A stretch of DNA of 64,000 nucleotides from CAITJF01 sp032654645 (GCA_032654645.1 JAULAW010000016.1:1-64000), one strand, 5' to 3'. Counted from the stretch's first letter, positions 55,813 through 64,000 are shown. Translations and numbers: made by a program. Notes: generated from the letters alone by a model not told the origin.

Positions 55813-56119
55813 ACACCACCTTGCCTTCGCGCAGCGCCCAGTAAACCGGGGTGGTGCACCAGTTCCTGCGTTGCTCGAATTCGGCCTCGGAGTAAACCAG
55901 CACATCCACATCCACACCTATCCAGCCTACAGCCTCCTGCAGGCGCAGCATCTCCTGCGCGCGATCTGCAACAACAGGTTCCACCACCATGAGGTCAAGA
56001 TCGGAATACTCACCCGCATCGCCGCGCGCATACGAGCCAAACAGGATGACCTTGCTAGGCTGATTGGCGATAGCAACCACCCGGTCAATTGCTTGCTGAA
56101 TTCCTTCGGTTTGCAACAT
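55796..56119 (-). CDS. MNT-type nucleotidyltransferase, putative antitoxin
   Basis: A 107-residue minimal nucleotidyltransferase from ATG 56119. The GSxxxGD...DLDL motif (GSYARGDAGEYSDLDLMVV) carries the two catalytic Asp residues, and a third Asp is in GVDVDVLVY. It precedes and overlaps the HEPN gene. Such pairs are type VII-like toxin-antitoxin modules in which the MNT protein modifies the HEPN protein. Confidence 0.85.
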   Translation of the reverse strand: MLQTEGIQQAIDRVVAIANQPSKVILFGSYARGDAGEYSDLDLMVVEPVVADRAQEMLRLQEAVGWIGVDVDVLVYSEAEFEQRRNWCTTPVYWALREGKVVYEHLQ

Positions 56120-56153
56120 GATGTCTTCCAATATTACGGTGCTGTATTCAAAT

Positions 56154-56735
56154 TTAACTGCCCCCGGCCAACAGAGGCCACTGCTGCGGCCATTGCGCCA
56201 TCGGGTCGCGCGTGAAGCCGCTCTTGCCGAACAGTTGCCAGCGCCCGATGACATAGCACAGCAGTACGTTGGCCTGCGCGCCCACGTCAAGGTTGGCGTC
56301 CAGTTCGCCTTGCGTCACGGCGATGCGCAGGGCTTGCTTGAGCGTGGTCTCGATGCGGTCAAACAACTGGTTGATGCGCAGTTGCAGGCGTTCATTCTCG
56401 TTCACCAGCGCATCGCCGATCAGCACGCGCGTCATGCCACGATTCTTCTGCGCGAAACCGAGCAACATGGAGAGGATGCCTTCAACCTGTTTCATTCCAC
56501 TGGCTTCTTCTGAGGTAATCTTGTTCGCAAGCCCGAACACCGTTTGCTCGATGAACTCGATCAATCCCTCGAACATCTGCGCTTTGCTGGCGAAGTGGCG
56601 GTACAGTGCGGCTTCGGAAATGTCCAGTTTGGCGGCGAGCGCGGCGGTGGTGATTTTATCGCCCTTGGGCTGTTCCAGCATTCCGGCAATGGTTTGCAGG
56701 ATTTGCAGTTTGCGTTCACCCGGTTTGGCAGCCAT
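56154..56735 (-). CDS. slmA: Nucleoid occlusion factor SlmA
   Basis: A 193-residue TetR-family protein with an N-terminal helix-turn-helix (ITTAALAAKLDISEAALYRHF) at about 28-48. SlmA binds specific DNA sites and blocks FtsZ assembly over the nucleoid. The sequence is typical (RHFASKAQMFEGLIEFIE; ALVNENERLQLRINQLFDRIE split over the middle), and the location beside argB and a HAD phosphatase is the usual one in betaproteobacteria. Confidence 0.93.
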   Translation of the reverse strand: MAAKPGERKLQILQTIAGMLEQPKGDKITTAALAAKLDISEAALYRHFASKAQMFEGLIEFIEQTVFGLANKITSEEASGMKQVEGILSMLLGFAQKNRGMTRVLIGDALVNENERLQLRINQLFDRIETTLKQALRIAVTQGELDANLDVGAQANVLLCYVIGRWQLFGKSGFTRDPMAQWPQQWPLLAGGS

Positions 56736-56747
56736 GTCGTTCCCTTT

Positions 56748-57389
56748 TCAAAACAGCCGCGGCAAGGCACGCGGCAGCTCCATCACATCACGAATTTTTA
56801 CATCCACATAAGCCGGTGAGCGCGGCGTGTCGTTCACCCACACGGTGCGCATGCCCAGGCGCTTCGCCGCCTGCAAGTTTTCCGCGCTGTCTTCCACCAT
56901 CACGCAGCGCGCCGGATTCAGGCGATGCTTGCGCAGCAACCGCACAAACCCCGCCAGCTGCGGCTTGGGGCGGTAGTGCGCGTGTTCGACGGCGAACACG
57001 TCATCGAACAAATCATCTATGCGCAGCAGTTTCAGCACGGCACGCGCATAGTGCTGCGGCGCATTGGAAAACACCAACTTTTTACCCGGCAACTTTTTCA
57101 GCACGTGGCGCAGACGCGGCACGCGCAACACCATTCCGGGCAATTCCGGAAACTGGTGGGTATGCCACAGGAAATGATCCGGCCTGATCCCGTGGTGCCG
57201 CATCAAGCCGCTCAAAGTCGCGCCGTAACGCTGCCAGTAATGCACGCGCAATTCGCCCGCAGCCTGTTCATCCAGCCCCAGATGCTGTTGCAGGTAGGCA
57301 GTCATGCTGCGGTTGATGTGCGGAAAAATGTGCGGCGTCGCATCGTGCAATGTATTGTCGAGGTCGAACACCCATACTGGTTTTATCAT
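56748..57389 (-). CDS. HAD pyrimidine 5'-nucleotidase
   Basis: A 213-residue haloacid dehalogenase phosphatase. Motif I is DLDNTLHDA (nucleophile Asp), motif II KLVFSNAPQHY, and motifs III/IV are in RPKPQ and CVMVEDSAENL. It resembles the Sdt1/YjjG-like pyrimidine 5'-nucleotidases. The ATG at 57389 is preferred to an upstream in-frame start at 57413. It sits between argB and slmA on the same strand. Confidence 0.88.
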   Translation of the reverse strand: MIKPVWVFDLDNTLHDATPHIFPHINRSMTAYLQQHLGLDEQAAGELRVHYWQRYGATLSGLMRHHGIRPDHFLWHTHQFPELPGMVLRVPRLRHVLKKLPGKKLVFSNAPQHYARAVLKLLRIDDLFDDVFAVEHAHYRPKPQLAGFVRLLRKHRLNPARCVMVEDSAENLQAAKRLGMRTVWVNDTPRSPAYVDVKIRDVMELPRALPRLF

Positions 57390-57407
57390 TCCCTGAGATC
57401 CATAACC

Positions 57408-57468
57408 AGCCACGGATGAACACGGATATTCACGGATGAGCAGGTGTAATCCGTATTCATCCGTGGCT
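57408..57468. repeat. Inverted repeat between argB and the HAD gene
   Basis: AGCCACGGATGAACACGGAT (57408-57427) pairs with ATCCGTATTCATCCGTGGCT (57449-57468) with one mismatch. Similar cacggatgaacacgg repeats occur in many bacterial genomes. It may act as the argB terminator stem. Confidence 0.8.
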
Positions 57469-57473
57469 AAAAT

Positions 57474-58358
57474 TCACTTGCTTTTGATGAGCGTCCCCAC
57501 CCCCTCATCCGTCAAAATTTCCAGCAGCAGCGCATGCTCCACCCGTCCGTCAATGATGTGCACCGCCTTCACCCCGCCGCGCGCGGCATCCAGCGCCGAG
57601 CCGATCTTGGGCAGCATGCCGCCGGACAGCGTGCCGTCCGCCACCAGCCCGTCAATCTGTTTCGGGGTCAGCCCGGTGAGCAGGATGCCGTCCTTGTCCA
57701 GCACGCCGGGAGTATTGGTGAGCAGCACCAGCTTCTCCGCTTTCAGCACCTCGGCCAGTCTGCCCGCCACCAGGTCGGCGTTGATGTTCAGCGTCTCGCC
57801 GTCCGGCGCCACGCCGATCGGCGCGATGACCGGAATGAAATCGCCGGAATCGAGGAAAGTGATTATTGAGGGATCTATCGAGCTGATTTCACCCACCAGT
57901 CCGATGTCCAGCATTTTGCCCGGTTCTTTATTGCTTTCCAGCAGCATCTTCTCGGCGCGGATGAAAGCGCCATCCTGCCCGGTCAACCCCACCGCCTTGC
58001 CGCCGTGCTTGTTGATCAGGTTGACGATGTCCTTGTTGACCTTGCCCAGCACCATCTCGACCACGTCCATGGTCTCCTCGTCGGTCACGCGCATACCCTG
58101 CACGAAGGTGCCCTCCTTGCCCATTCTCTTCAGCAGCTCGTTGATCTGCGGCCCGCCACCATGCACGATCACCGGGTTCATCCCCACCAGCTTGAGCAGC
58201 ACCACATCGCGCGCGAAGCTTTCCTGCAACTGCGGATCGGTCATGGCGTTACCGCCGTATTTGACCACGATGGTCTTGTCGAAGAAGCGCTGGATATAAG
58301 GCATAGCCTCGGAAAGGGTGCGGGCTTTTTTCTCGGCGGCAGAAGGGGTGAGGGACAT
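57474..58358 (-). CDS. argB: Acetylglutamate kinase
   Basis: A 294-residue amino-acid kinase for the second step of arginine synthesis. It has the phosphate-binding KYGGNAM at about 33, substrate loop HGGGPQIN at about 67, VGLTGQDG, and NINADLVAGRLAEVL near 200. The C-terminus KAVHIIDGRVEHALLLE is typical. It is likely the first gene of an argB-HAD-slmA unit. Confidence 0.97.
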   Translation of the reverse strand: MSLTPSAAEKKARTLSEAMPYIQRFFDKTIVVKYGGNAMTDPQLQESFARDVVLLKLVGMNPVIVHGGGPQINELLKRMGKEGTFVQGMRVTDEETMDVVEMVLGKVNKDIVNLINKHGGKAVGLTGQDGAFIRAEKMLLESNKEPGKMLDIGLVGEISSIDPSIITFLDSGDFIPVIAPIGVAPDGETLNINADLVAGRLAEVLKAEKLVLLTNTPGVLDKDGILLTGLTPKQIDGLVADGTLSGGMLPKIGSALDAARGGVKAVHIIDGRVEHALLLEILTDEGVGTLIKSK

Positions 58359-58484
58359 GATCTATCCTTGGACGGAACTGGCGCGCATTCTACACCACTG
58401 CAAATAAAACAAGCGGCTCAATGCCACCCTTCTCCCGTAAAGTCCGCGCTTACTTGGCCCTCACCCCCGTTCCCTTAGGGAGTT

Positions 58485-58660
58485 GGAAATTCTTAAAGTA
58501 CCGTAAATCATGTCACCAACATCACCCCATCCCCCTCCTAACCTCCCACTTGAAGGGGGAGGCACTATACTCCCTCCACTTCAAGGGGAGGGTTGGGGTG
58601 GGGATGGGTTTTGTTTTGGCTTATGTGACGTAATTTATAAGTGGTATTTTGGTAATTTCC
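58485..58660. repeat. MITE-like element with related terminal repeats
   Basis: Left end 58485-58516 (ggaaattcttaaagtaccg...) and right end 58625-58660 are related as inverted repeats (ggaaatt, tacc, taaat, gtcac blocks). The interior is an inverted pair of ccccatccccctcc / ggttggggtgggg-type arms. The left end also occurs at 55073-55125. No coding frame. It may be a remnant of an insertion-sequence end. The region between argB and here (58359-58484) holds no gene. Confidence 0.55.
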
Positions 58661-58670
58661 TGCTCCCTTA

Positions 58671-58800
58671 CCCATGAACCTTGGTGCTCTGTGAATACGG
58701 CCGTATGTAGGAGCGCTCGTTCTCGCTACGCTTTTGGTTCATGGGTTCAATTCGGGCGAAAAATTGGCGGCTGCGGTCTCTCCCATAGGGCAAGGGGGTA
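58671..58800. repeat. Long inverted repeat, left copy
   Basis: About 130 bp whose reverse complement recurs at 61192-61377 (for example accttggtgctctgtgaata and ttggcggctgcggtctctcc). The right copy has an extra insert of about 60 bp. The pair encloses two copper-chaperone genes and coxB. Confidence 0.85.
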
Positions 58801-58826
58801 CGGTTCGTCGCTACGCGAGATTTGCG

Positions 58827-59309
58827 TTAACGGTGATCTTGCACGGTACGCCCGGAATATTGCTTGTAGCTGAGCTCCAGCCGCCTGACCTCGGCCACCA
58901 CTTCCAGCCTGCGGGTATGATTGTGTGCCAGTTCTACGGTTAAAGTGACCGGAACATGATCGCCCAAATTCAGCTCCCGCTTCAAGCCTACCAGCATCAA
59001 GGCTACCCCGTTCTCGCCAAACACCACAGTGTGTCGGCGCGGCAAGCGCAGGCTGTCCACTTCACTCGCATGCATCTTGCCGCTGCCGGCGGGAGACAAG
59101 CGCAGTATCTTCACCCGCTCTGCCAGCGGGCTGCTCACCGCAACCAGTCTGGCCGGCGCGAGACTGGTCAGGTTCAACTGCAAGGACACCGTGCTTTGCC
59201 CGGGCACGCTTTCGCGCAGCCATGCATTATTCGCCACTACATCTTTGGTTCCTGCCCAGGCATTGCTCACCAGCGCTAGCGCCAGAACCCCCATCAATTT
59301 TTGCCACAT
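58827..59309 (-). CDS. PCuAC-like protein with degenerate copper site
   Basis: A 160-residue exported protein (signal MWQKLMGVLALALVSNAWAG) of the periplasmic PCuAC copper chaperone family. The fold pattern is present (GVALMLVGLKRELNLGDHVPV), but the usual His of the H(M)-x10-M-x21-HxM site is missing at two places (VKILRL instead of EIHxM, and VALM instead of HxM). It may have lost copper binding or changed role. It is downstream of a normal paralogue on the same strand. Confidence 0.75.
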   Translation of the reverse strand: MWQKLMGVLALALVSNAWAGTKDVVANNAWLRESVPGQSTVSLQLNLTSLAPARLVAVSSPLAERVKILRLSPAGSGKMHASEVDSLRLPRRHTVVFGENGVALMLVGLKRELNLGDHVPVTLTVELAHNHTRRLEVVAEVRRLELSYKQYSGRTVQDHR

Positions 59310-59366
59310 CGCTGGTTCCTCCAGTTACCATGTCGCCGGGCTTGCCCGAATATCCTGTGACAGCTA

Positions 59367-59804
59367 TTACTGCTGGCTTGCCATGAGGGGTTTTGTATCT
59401 GCGCTGGCTTTCACCGATGCTTTGTGTTTGTCGGCAAACTGCACTGTCACGGTGAACGGTATGCTATCTCCTGCCTTGAGAGGACGTTTCAGGTCATTCA
59501 GCATCACATGGTTGCCGCTCGCTCCCAGATCAACCGGCTTACCCGCAGGCAATGGCAAGGATTCGATAGCATGCATTTTCATCACGCCGTTTTCGCGCGT
59601 CATGCTGTGTATCTCTACGGAGCCTGCCACCGGGCTGGAAATCGCCACCAAATGAGCGTCTCTCCTGCTGGTGATGGAAAACTGCAATGCCGCACCTGTC
59701 TGCCCGGGTACCGAGGCGCGCGTCCATGCGCCCGTCACTGACACATCGCCCGCCCATGCCTGTGCCGCGAATAACAATGCGGCGATTGCAATTACAAAAC
59801 GCAT
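59367..59804 (-). CDS. Periplasmic copper chaperone PCuAC
   Basis: A 145-residue exported chaperone from ATG 59804 (AAGGAGAG upstream; signal MRFVIAIAALLFAAQAWA). Copper ligands are in place: His and Met in EIHSMTRENGVMKMHAI and HxM in GNHVMLNDLK. PCuAC proteins deliver Cu(I) to the CuA site of cytochrome c oxidase subunit II. It is divergent from coxB, which supports that role. Confidence 0.9.
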   Translation of the reverse strand: MRFVIAIAALLFAAQAWAGDVSVTGAWTRASVPGQTGAALQFSITSRRDAHLVAISSPVAGSVEIHSMTRENGVMKMHAIESLPLPAGKPVDLGASGNHVMLNDLKRPLKAGDSIPFTVTVQFADKHKASVKASADTKPLMASQQ

Positions 59805-60006
59805 TTGACTCTCCTTGGTTTCAAGACATGCCAAGATACAGGAAGAGCGCTTCGGTAGGCAAGCGCGCAAGTCTGCTCAACAATGGGCCATCTAAATAAG
59901 GTTCCCTGAATGGGCTTTGTATTCCGTAAAGCAAGTGTATGATAGTAACTACCCGTTGCTTGGGCGAGCCTCAAGGAAGCCTCACGTTTCTGCCGGGAGC
60001 AAAGCA

Positions 60007-61164
60007 ATGCTATTCAAAAAGCTGCTGGTTGCACTTCTCCCAATGTCCGGTGCGACTGCCGCTCGCGCCGAATACATATTCAATTTCCCCGAGCCTGTGA
60101 CGCCCCTCGCAGAAGACACCTTGCGGGTGCACAACCAATTCATGCTGATCATTTTCGCCATGTTCTTTGCGGCGCTGGGCATCATGATCTACTCGCTGGT
60201 CAAGCACCGTAAAAGCAAGGGGTACGTTCCCGCTGCATTCACCGGGCCGCGCACCCAAACCCAATGGATCGGTGTCATCGCACCCTTCGTCGGCCTGTTC
60301 TGTATTGACTATATTGTCATCGGGATTCCCGCCTACCATGCCGCCGTTAAAATGGAGGACACCCAAAACGGGGCCGACATGGTGATCAAGGTGACAGCCA
60401 GCCAATGGAAGTGGCAATACGAGTATCCGGATGAGGGAATCAAGTTTGTCAGCATGCTGGCAACACCGAAAGATCAAATAAACAACCGGGTGCCGAAAGG
60501 CGAGAATTATCTTCGGGAAGTGGACAATCCGCTGGTGCTGCCGGTCAACAAAAAAGTGCGCTTCCTCATCATGTCCACCGATGTGATCCATAGCTGGTGG
60601 ATGCCTCAATTCGGCGTCAAGCGCGATGCGGTGCCAGGTTTCCTGCGGGAGGCCTGGGTGAAAATTGAAAAACCGGGAACCTACCGAGGGCAATGCTCCC
60701 AGTTGTGCGGCAGGGATCACGCCTTCATGCCGATTGTCGTGGAGGCGGTTGCGGAGGAGCAATACCGCGCATGGGTGGCGCAGAAAAAAACCGAATCGGC
60801 CAGCCTCGCCGCCAGCACGGAAAAGATATGGGGCAGGGAAGAACTGATGAAGCACGGACAGGAGATTTACGAAAGGATTTGCATCGCTTGCCACCAGGCA
60901 GGCGGCAAGGGGCTTCCCGGCGCTTTCCCGGCACTGGCGGGCAGCAAGATCGTCAACGGGCCGTTCCTGGACTCCAATGGCCGCCTGATCAAGGATGGAC
61001 ATCTTGACCGTGTCATGAACGGCAAGCCCGGCACCGCCATGCAAGCATTCAAAAATTCGCTCTCCGACACCGACATCGCCGCGATCGTGACGTATGAGCG
61101 CAACTCTTTCGGCAACAGCATGGGCGACCTGGTGCAGCCTGCGCTGGTCAAGTCGTTACGTTAA
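60007..61164 (+). CDS. coxB: Cytochrome c oxidase subunit II with C-terminal cytochrome c
   Basis: A 385-residue subunit from ATG 60007, chosen for its signal peptide (MLFKKLLVALLPMSG...). Two membrane helices (about 45-70 and 93-110) precede the CuA domain with HSWWMPQF, CSQLCGRDH and downstream Met (FM). A cytochrome c domain with CIACH lies at about 303, followed by a Met ligand candidate in GTAMQAF. Electrons pass from cytochrome c to CuA. It heads the cox operon after an inverted-repeat spacer. Confidence 0.95.
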   Translation: MLFKKLLVALLPMSGATAARAEYIFNFPEPVTPLAEDTLRVHNQFMLIIFAMFFAALGIMIYSLVKHRKSKGYVPAAFTGPRTQTQWIGVIAPFVGLFCIDYIVIGIPAYHAAVKMEDTQNGADMVIKVTASQWKWQYEYPDEGIKFVSMLATPKDQINNRVPKGENYLREVDNPLVLPVNKKVRFLIMSTDVIHSWWMPQFGVKRDAVPGFLREAWVKIEKPGTYRGQCSQLCGRDHAFMPIVVEAVAEEQYRAWVAQKKTESASLAASTEKIWGREELMKHGQEIYERICIACHQAGGKGLPGAFPALAGSKIVNGPFLDSNGRLIKDGHLDRVMNGKPGTAMQAFKNSLSDTDIAAIVTYERNSFGNSMGDLVQPALVKSLR

Positions 61165-61191
61165 CGTGAAACTCGCGCAACGATACATTTG

Positions 61192-61377
61192 CTCCCTCGC
61201 CCTCCGGGAGAGACCGCAGCCGCCAATTCTTTCGCCCGAATTGAACCTATGAACCAAAAGCGTAGCGAGAACGAACGCTGCTGTAGGAGCCCAATTTATT
61301 GGGCGATATGATATTGATGATCGCGCAATAAATTGCGCTCCTACATACGACCGTATTCACAGAGCACCAAGGTTCAG
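61192..61377. repeat. Long inverted repeat, right copy with nested palindrome
   Basis: Reverse complement of 58671-58800 plus an insert. The insert (61282-61345) is itself a facing pair: tgtaggagcccaatttattg and caataaattgcgctcctaca. It occupies most of the 303-bp spacer between coxB and coxA, which otherwise holds no gene. Confidence 0.85.
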
Positions 61378-61467
61378 TGGAATGGCTAGTAGTTCCACCA
61401 GGGAAACGGGCATGGCGTGCTTCATGATTAAGGGCGGCATTTTGTGCCATGCCTGTTAGGGGAAAAG

Positions 61468-63072
61468 ATGACAACAACAACTACCACTACTGCCTTGCAT
61501 GAAGAACACCGCGATCATCCGCCCGGCTTCAAGCGCTGGCTGACCACCACCAACCACAAGGATCTCGGCACACTGTACATGACCTTTGCCCTGATCATGT
61601 TTTTTGTGGGCGGCTCGATGATCATGCTGGTGCGGGCCGAGTTGTTATATCCCGGCCTGCAATTGCTGAAGCCCGAGTTATACAATCAACTGGTCACCCT
61701 CCATGCGCTGGTCATGGTGTTTGCGGTGATCATGCCGGCAGCCACCGGCCTCAACAATTACCTGATCCCGCTGATGATCGGCGCTCCAGACATGGCGCTG
61801 CCACGGGTCAACAACTGGGGGTTCTGGATACTGCCGCCAGCCGCCATCCTGCTGGTGCTGCCCTTGTTCCTGGCATTTTTCGGGGTGGGCGACGGCGCTG
61901 CGGCTGGCGGCTGGGCCATGCACAACACCCCGCTTTCGCTGCAGGCCGGGATCGGCATGGATTTCACCATCCTGGTGATACATCTGCTGGGCATCTCGTC
62001 GGTGTCGGGCGCAATCAATGTCATCGTCACCATTTTCAATATGCGCGCGCCCGGCATGACGCTGATGAAAATGCCCCTGTTCGTGTGGGCATGGCTGGTC
62101 ACCGCCATTCTGGTGGTGATGGTGATGCCGGTGCTCTCCGCCGTGGTCACCATGCTGCTCACCGACCGCCATTTCAGCACCCATTTTTTCATCGCCTCCG
62201 GCGGCGGCGACCCCATCATGTTCCAGCATATCTTCTGGTTCTTCGGCCACCCCGAGGTGTACATCGTGGTGCTCCCGTTCTGGGGTGTGCTGCCGCATAT
62301 CCTTTCGACCTTTTCCCGCAAGCCGGTCTATGGTTACAAGGCCCAGGTGTATGCCTTCTGGGGGGTCGCTATCATGGGGTCTGTCGTATGGGCGCACCAC
62401 ATGCTTACATCGGGAATGCCGCTGGCTGGTAATCTATTTTTCATGTACTCCACCATGGCGGTCTCCATCCCGACCTCGGTGCTGATCTTCTGCTGGATTG
62501 CCACCATCTGGCGCGGCTCCATGACCTTTGAAACACCCATGTTGTTCGCGCTGGGTGCAGTGATAATGTTCGGCATCGCCGGACTGACCGGGCTGGTTCT
62601 GCCCGATGTCGCCGCGAATGCCCAATACCACAATTCCTATTTTGTGGTGGCGCACTTCCACTATCCTTTCTTTGGCACGGCAGTGTTGGTAATGATGGCG
62701 GCAACCTATTTCTGGCTGCCGAAATTTACCGGCCGCATGTATAACGAAAAGCTGGGCAGATTGCATTTCTGGCTGACCATCGTTTTTTTCAACCTGACTT
62801 TCATGCCGCAGTTCTTTGCAGGCCTCGGGGGCATGCCGCGCCACATTGCCGACTATGCACTGAAATTTGCCGGGCTCAACATGATTTCGTCAATCGGCGC
62901 TTTCCTGCTGGGCCTCTCGCAGTTGCTGTTCGCCTATAACATTATCCGGTGCGTTCGCGGACATGGTGATGAGGCAACCGCCCAAGTGTGGGAAGGCGCC
63001 GATGGACTGGAATTCACCTTGCCCTCGCCACCGCCCTACCACACCTTCACTACGCCACCGGCGGTGAAATAG
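61468..63072 (+). CDS. coxA: Cytochrome c oxidase subunit I
   Basis: A 534-residue haem-copper oxidase subunit with 12 expected membrane helices. Haem and CuB ligands are visible: His in VTLHALVMVF (low-spin haem), WFFGHPEVYIVVLP (CuB His and cross-linked Tyr), WAHHMLTSG (two CuB His) and VVAHFHYPFFG (haem ligands). The HPEVY motif marks an A-type enzyme with a K-channel Glu/Tyr. It is the catalytic subunit of aerobic respiration. It starts at ATG 61468; an in-frame start 24 bases upstream is less likely. Confidence 0.97.
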   Translation: MTTTTTTTALHEEHRDHPPGFKRWLTTTNHKDLGTLYMTFALIMFFVGGSMIMLVRAELLYPGLQLLKPELYNQLVTLHALVMVFAVIMPAATGLNNYLIPLMIGAPDMALPRVNNWGFWILPPAAILLVLPLFLAFFGVGDGAAAGGWAMHNTPLSLQAGIGMDFTILVIHLLGISSVSGAINVIVTIFNMRAPGMTLMKMPLFVWAWLVTAILVVMVMPVLSAVVTMLLTDRHFSTHFFIASGGGDPIMFQHIFWFFGHPEVYIVVLPFWGVLPHILSTFSRKPVYGYKAQVYAFWGVAIMGSVVWAHHMLTSGMPLAGNLFFMYSTMAVSIPTSVLIFCWIATIWRGSMTFETPMLFALGAVIMFGIAGLTGLVLPDVAANAQYHNSYFVVAHFHYPFFGTAVLVMMAATYFWLPKFTGRMYNEKLGRLHFWLTIVFFNLTFMPQFFAGLGGMPRHIADYALKFAGLNMISSIGAFLLGLSQLLFAYNIIRCVRGHGDEATAQVWEGADGLEFTLPSPPPYHTFTTPPAVK

Positions 63073-63080
63073 GGTGCCAC

Positions 63081-63194
63081 ATGAACGAGACTGCCCGGCA
63101 GGAAAAAAAGCAAGCCAACTTGAAGCTGGCTACGGTATTGGCCGCAGTTGCCGTGGCCATGTATTTGCTCGCATGGTTCAAGGATTGGTCGTGA
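63081..63194 (+). CDS. Small cytochrome oxidase assembly protein
   Basis: A 37-residue single-helix protein (MNETARQEKKQANLKLATVL, then AAVAVAMYLLAWFKDWS). Betaproteobacterial cox operons often carry such a small assembly protein between coxA and ctaG, as here. It starts 8 bp after the coxA stop. Confidence 0.75.
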   Translation: MNETARQEKKQANLKLATVLAAVAVAMYLLAWFKDWS

Positions 63195-63197
63195 AGC

Positions 63198-63731
63198 ATG
63201 GAAGAATCCCTTCGGCAAGCTAACAAAAAACTGGCGCAAAAACTTGTGCTGGTAGTAGTTGCGTCCGGCGCTTTCGGCTTTGCGCTGGCGCCATTCTATG
63301 ATGTCCTATGCAGGGTTACCGGGCTGAACGGCAAGACCAGTGGCGCGGTTTCGGCGCAAACAGAAAAAGTTGATCTATCGCGCTGGGTTACCGTGGAATT
63401 TGCCGGGAACACCATGCCGGGGCTGGGCTGGGAATTCAGTCCCAGGCAACACAAGCTCCGGATGCATCCGGGCGAGATTGTGACCACTACTTTTTACGCC
63501 AGGAACCCGGCCAACCAGGTTATCAATGGGCAAGCGATTCCCAGCGTGAGTCCGGGAAGGGCGGCACAATATTTCAGGAAATTGGAATGTTTCTGCTACA
63601 AACCACAACAATTAAAACCGGGCGAATCGCGCGAGATGCCGCTGACTTTTTTTATCAGCCCAGAATTGCCACAAGATATGCGGGAACTTGCACTGTCCTA
63701 TTCGTTTTTTCCTCTTGGCGGCGGATCATAG
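63198..63731 (+). CDS. ctaG: Cytochrome c oxidase assembly protein CtaG/Cox11
   Basis: A 177-residue inner-membrane copper chaperone that inserts CuB into subunit I. One N-terminal helix (LVLVVVASGAFGFALAPFY) is followed by a periplasmic domain with the FCYKPQ copper motif (KLECFCYKPQQLKPGE), MPLTFFISPELP and YSFFPL. It starts four bases after the small protein gene stop. Confidence 0.95.
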   Translation: MEESLRQANKKLAQKLVLVVVASGAFGFALAPFYDVLCRVTGLNGKTSGAVSAQTEKVDLSRWVTVEFAGNTMPGLGWEFSPRQHKLRMHPGEIVTTTFYARNPANQVINGQAIPSVSPGRAAQYFRKLECFCYKPQQLKPGESREMPLTFFISPELPQDMRELALSYSFFPLGGGS

Positions 63732-63754
63732 GAATATTTTCTTGGGAGGTTAAC

Positions 63755-64000
63755 ATGACCACCGAAGCGCAAAGCAACCATCAATACTACATTCCCCCTC
63801 CCAGCGCATATCCGGTGGTGCTGAATGCCGGCCTGTTCTTTCTTGCGCTGGGGTTTGTACTCAAGATCAATGCACTGGCTTTCGGAACTGGTTTCATGCT
63901 GGCGGGAGCGCTGCTGGCCACTTATGCCGCAGTCGCCTGGCTCGGCAAAATAATAGGTGAAAACGAGAGCGGCAAATTTCACCCGTGGGAGGATCGCTCA
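63755..64000 (+). CDS. coxC: Cytochrome c oxidase subunit III, partial
   Basis: The first 82 codons from ATG 63755 (GGGAGG upstream) to the window edge. The N-terminus HQYYIPPPSAYPVVLNAGLF, a first membrane helix, a second helix (MLAGALLATYAAVAWL) and ending FHPWEDRS match the start of COX3. The gene is cut by the window end, so later motifs cannot be checked. Confidence 0.75.
   Translation, partial: MTTEAQSNHQYYIPPPSAYPVVLNAGLFFLALGFVLKINALAFGTGFMLAGALLATYAAVAWLGKIIGENESGKFHPWEDRS

Overview
The window reads as a chromosomal segment of a chemolithotrophic betaproteobacterium. The gene content fits the Nitrosomonadales and would suit a Gallionellaceae, Thiobacillaceae or Sulfuricellaceae member, but no 16S gene is present to settle this. 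Pointers are the qmoA-qmoB-hdrC-hdrB sulfur-oxidation module with a sulfide:quinone oxidoreductase, an oxygen-adapted hydrogenase maturation set (hypABFCDE-hypX), a TssQ-like lipoprotein gene, the rpoE-rseA-rseB-mucD operon next to nadB, and an aa3-type oxidase with a subunit II-cytochrome c fusion.

Layout. 1-5.3 kb is a decaying mobile region: a truncated AAA ATPase, an insertion sequence with a DDE transposase, tRNA-Ser(UGA), a frameshifted tyrosine integrase and fragments of island genes ending in a truncated DUF4124 gene. 5.35-14.6 kb is sulfur energy metabolism: sqr, a NarX/NarL-type two-component pair, a phosphoesterase, and the qmoAB-hdrCB operon. 14.6-31.4 kb is mostly housekeeping (tRNA-Thr, typA, sigma-E operon, nadB, rluB, recR, ybaB, dnaX, 4.5S RNA). 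It is interrupted by an IS1182-type element and by a signalling trio (adenylate cyclase, lipoprotein, Ser/Thr kinase). 31.6-40.7 kb has a class I fumarase and the hyp maturation operon.

41.1-46.8 kb is the least conventional part: seven co-directional genes with a receiver-like protein, a Ser/Thr kinase fused to a small GTPase, two roadblock-type proteins, a PAS protein and a PhnD-like binding protein without a signal peptide. I regard this as the best candidate for an undescribed signalling system. 47-55 kb is envelope related: a coiled-coil lipoprotein, a LuxR regulator containing a 14-unit AG dinucleotide tract (a likely phase-variation switch), a poly-glycine surface lipoprotein and two predicted outer-membrane barrels. 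55-64 kb has a HEPN/MNT pair, slmA, a HAD phosphatase, argB, copper chaperones and the cox operon, which runs off the right edge.

Several interspersed repeat families are present (a MITE-like element, palindromic repeats between genes, and an inverted repeat pair around the copper chaperone-coxB block). Two insertions sit exactly at stop codons and leave the host genes intact. All functions are inferred from sequence reading alone; no database search was run.
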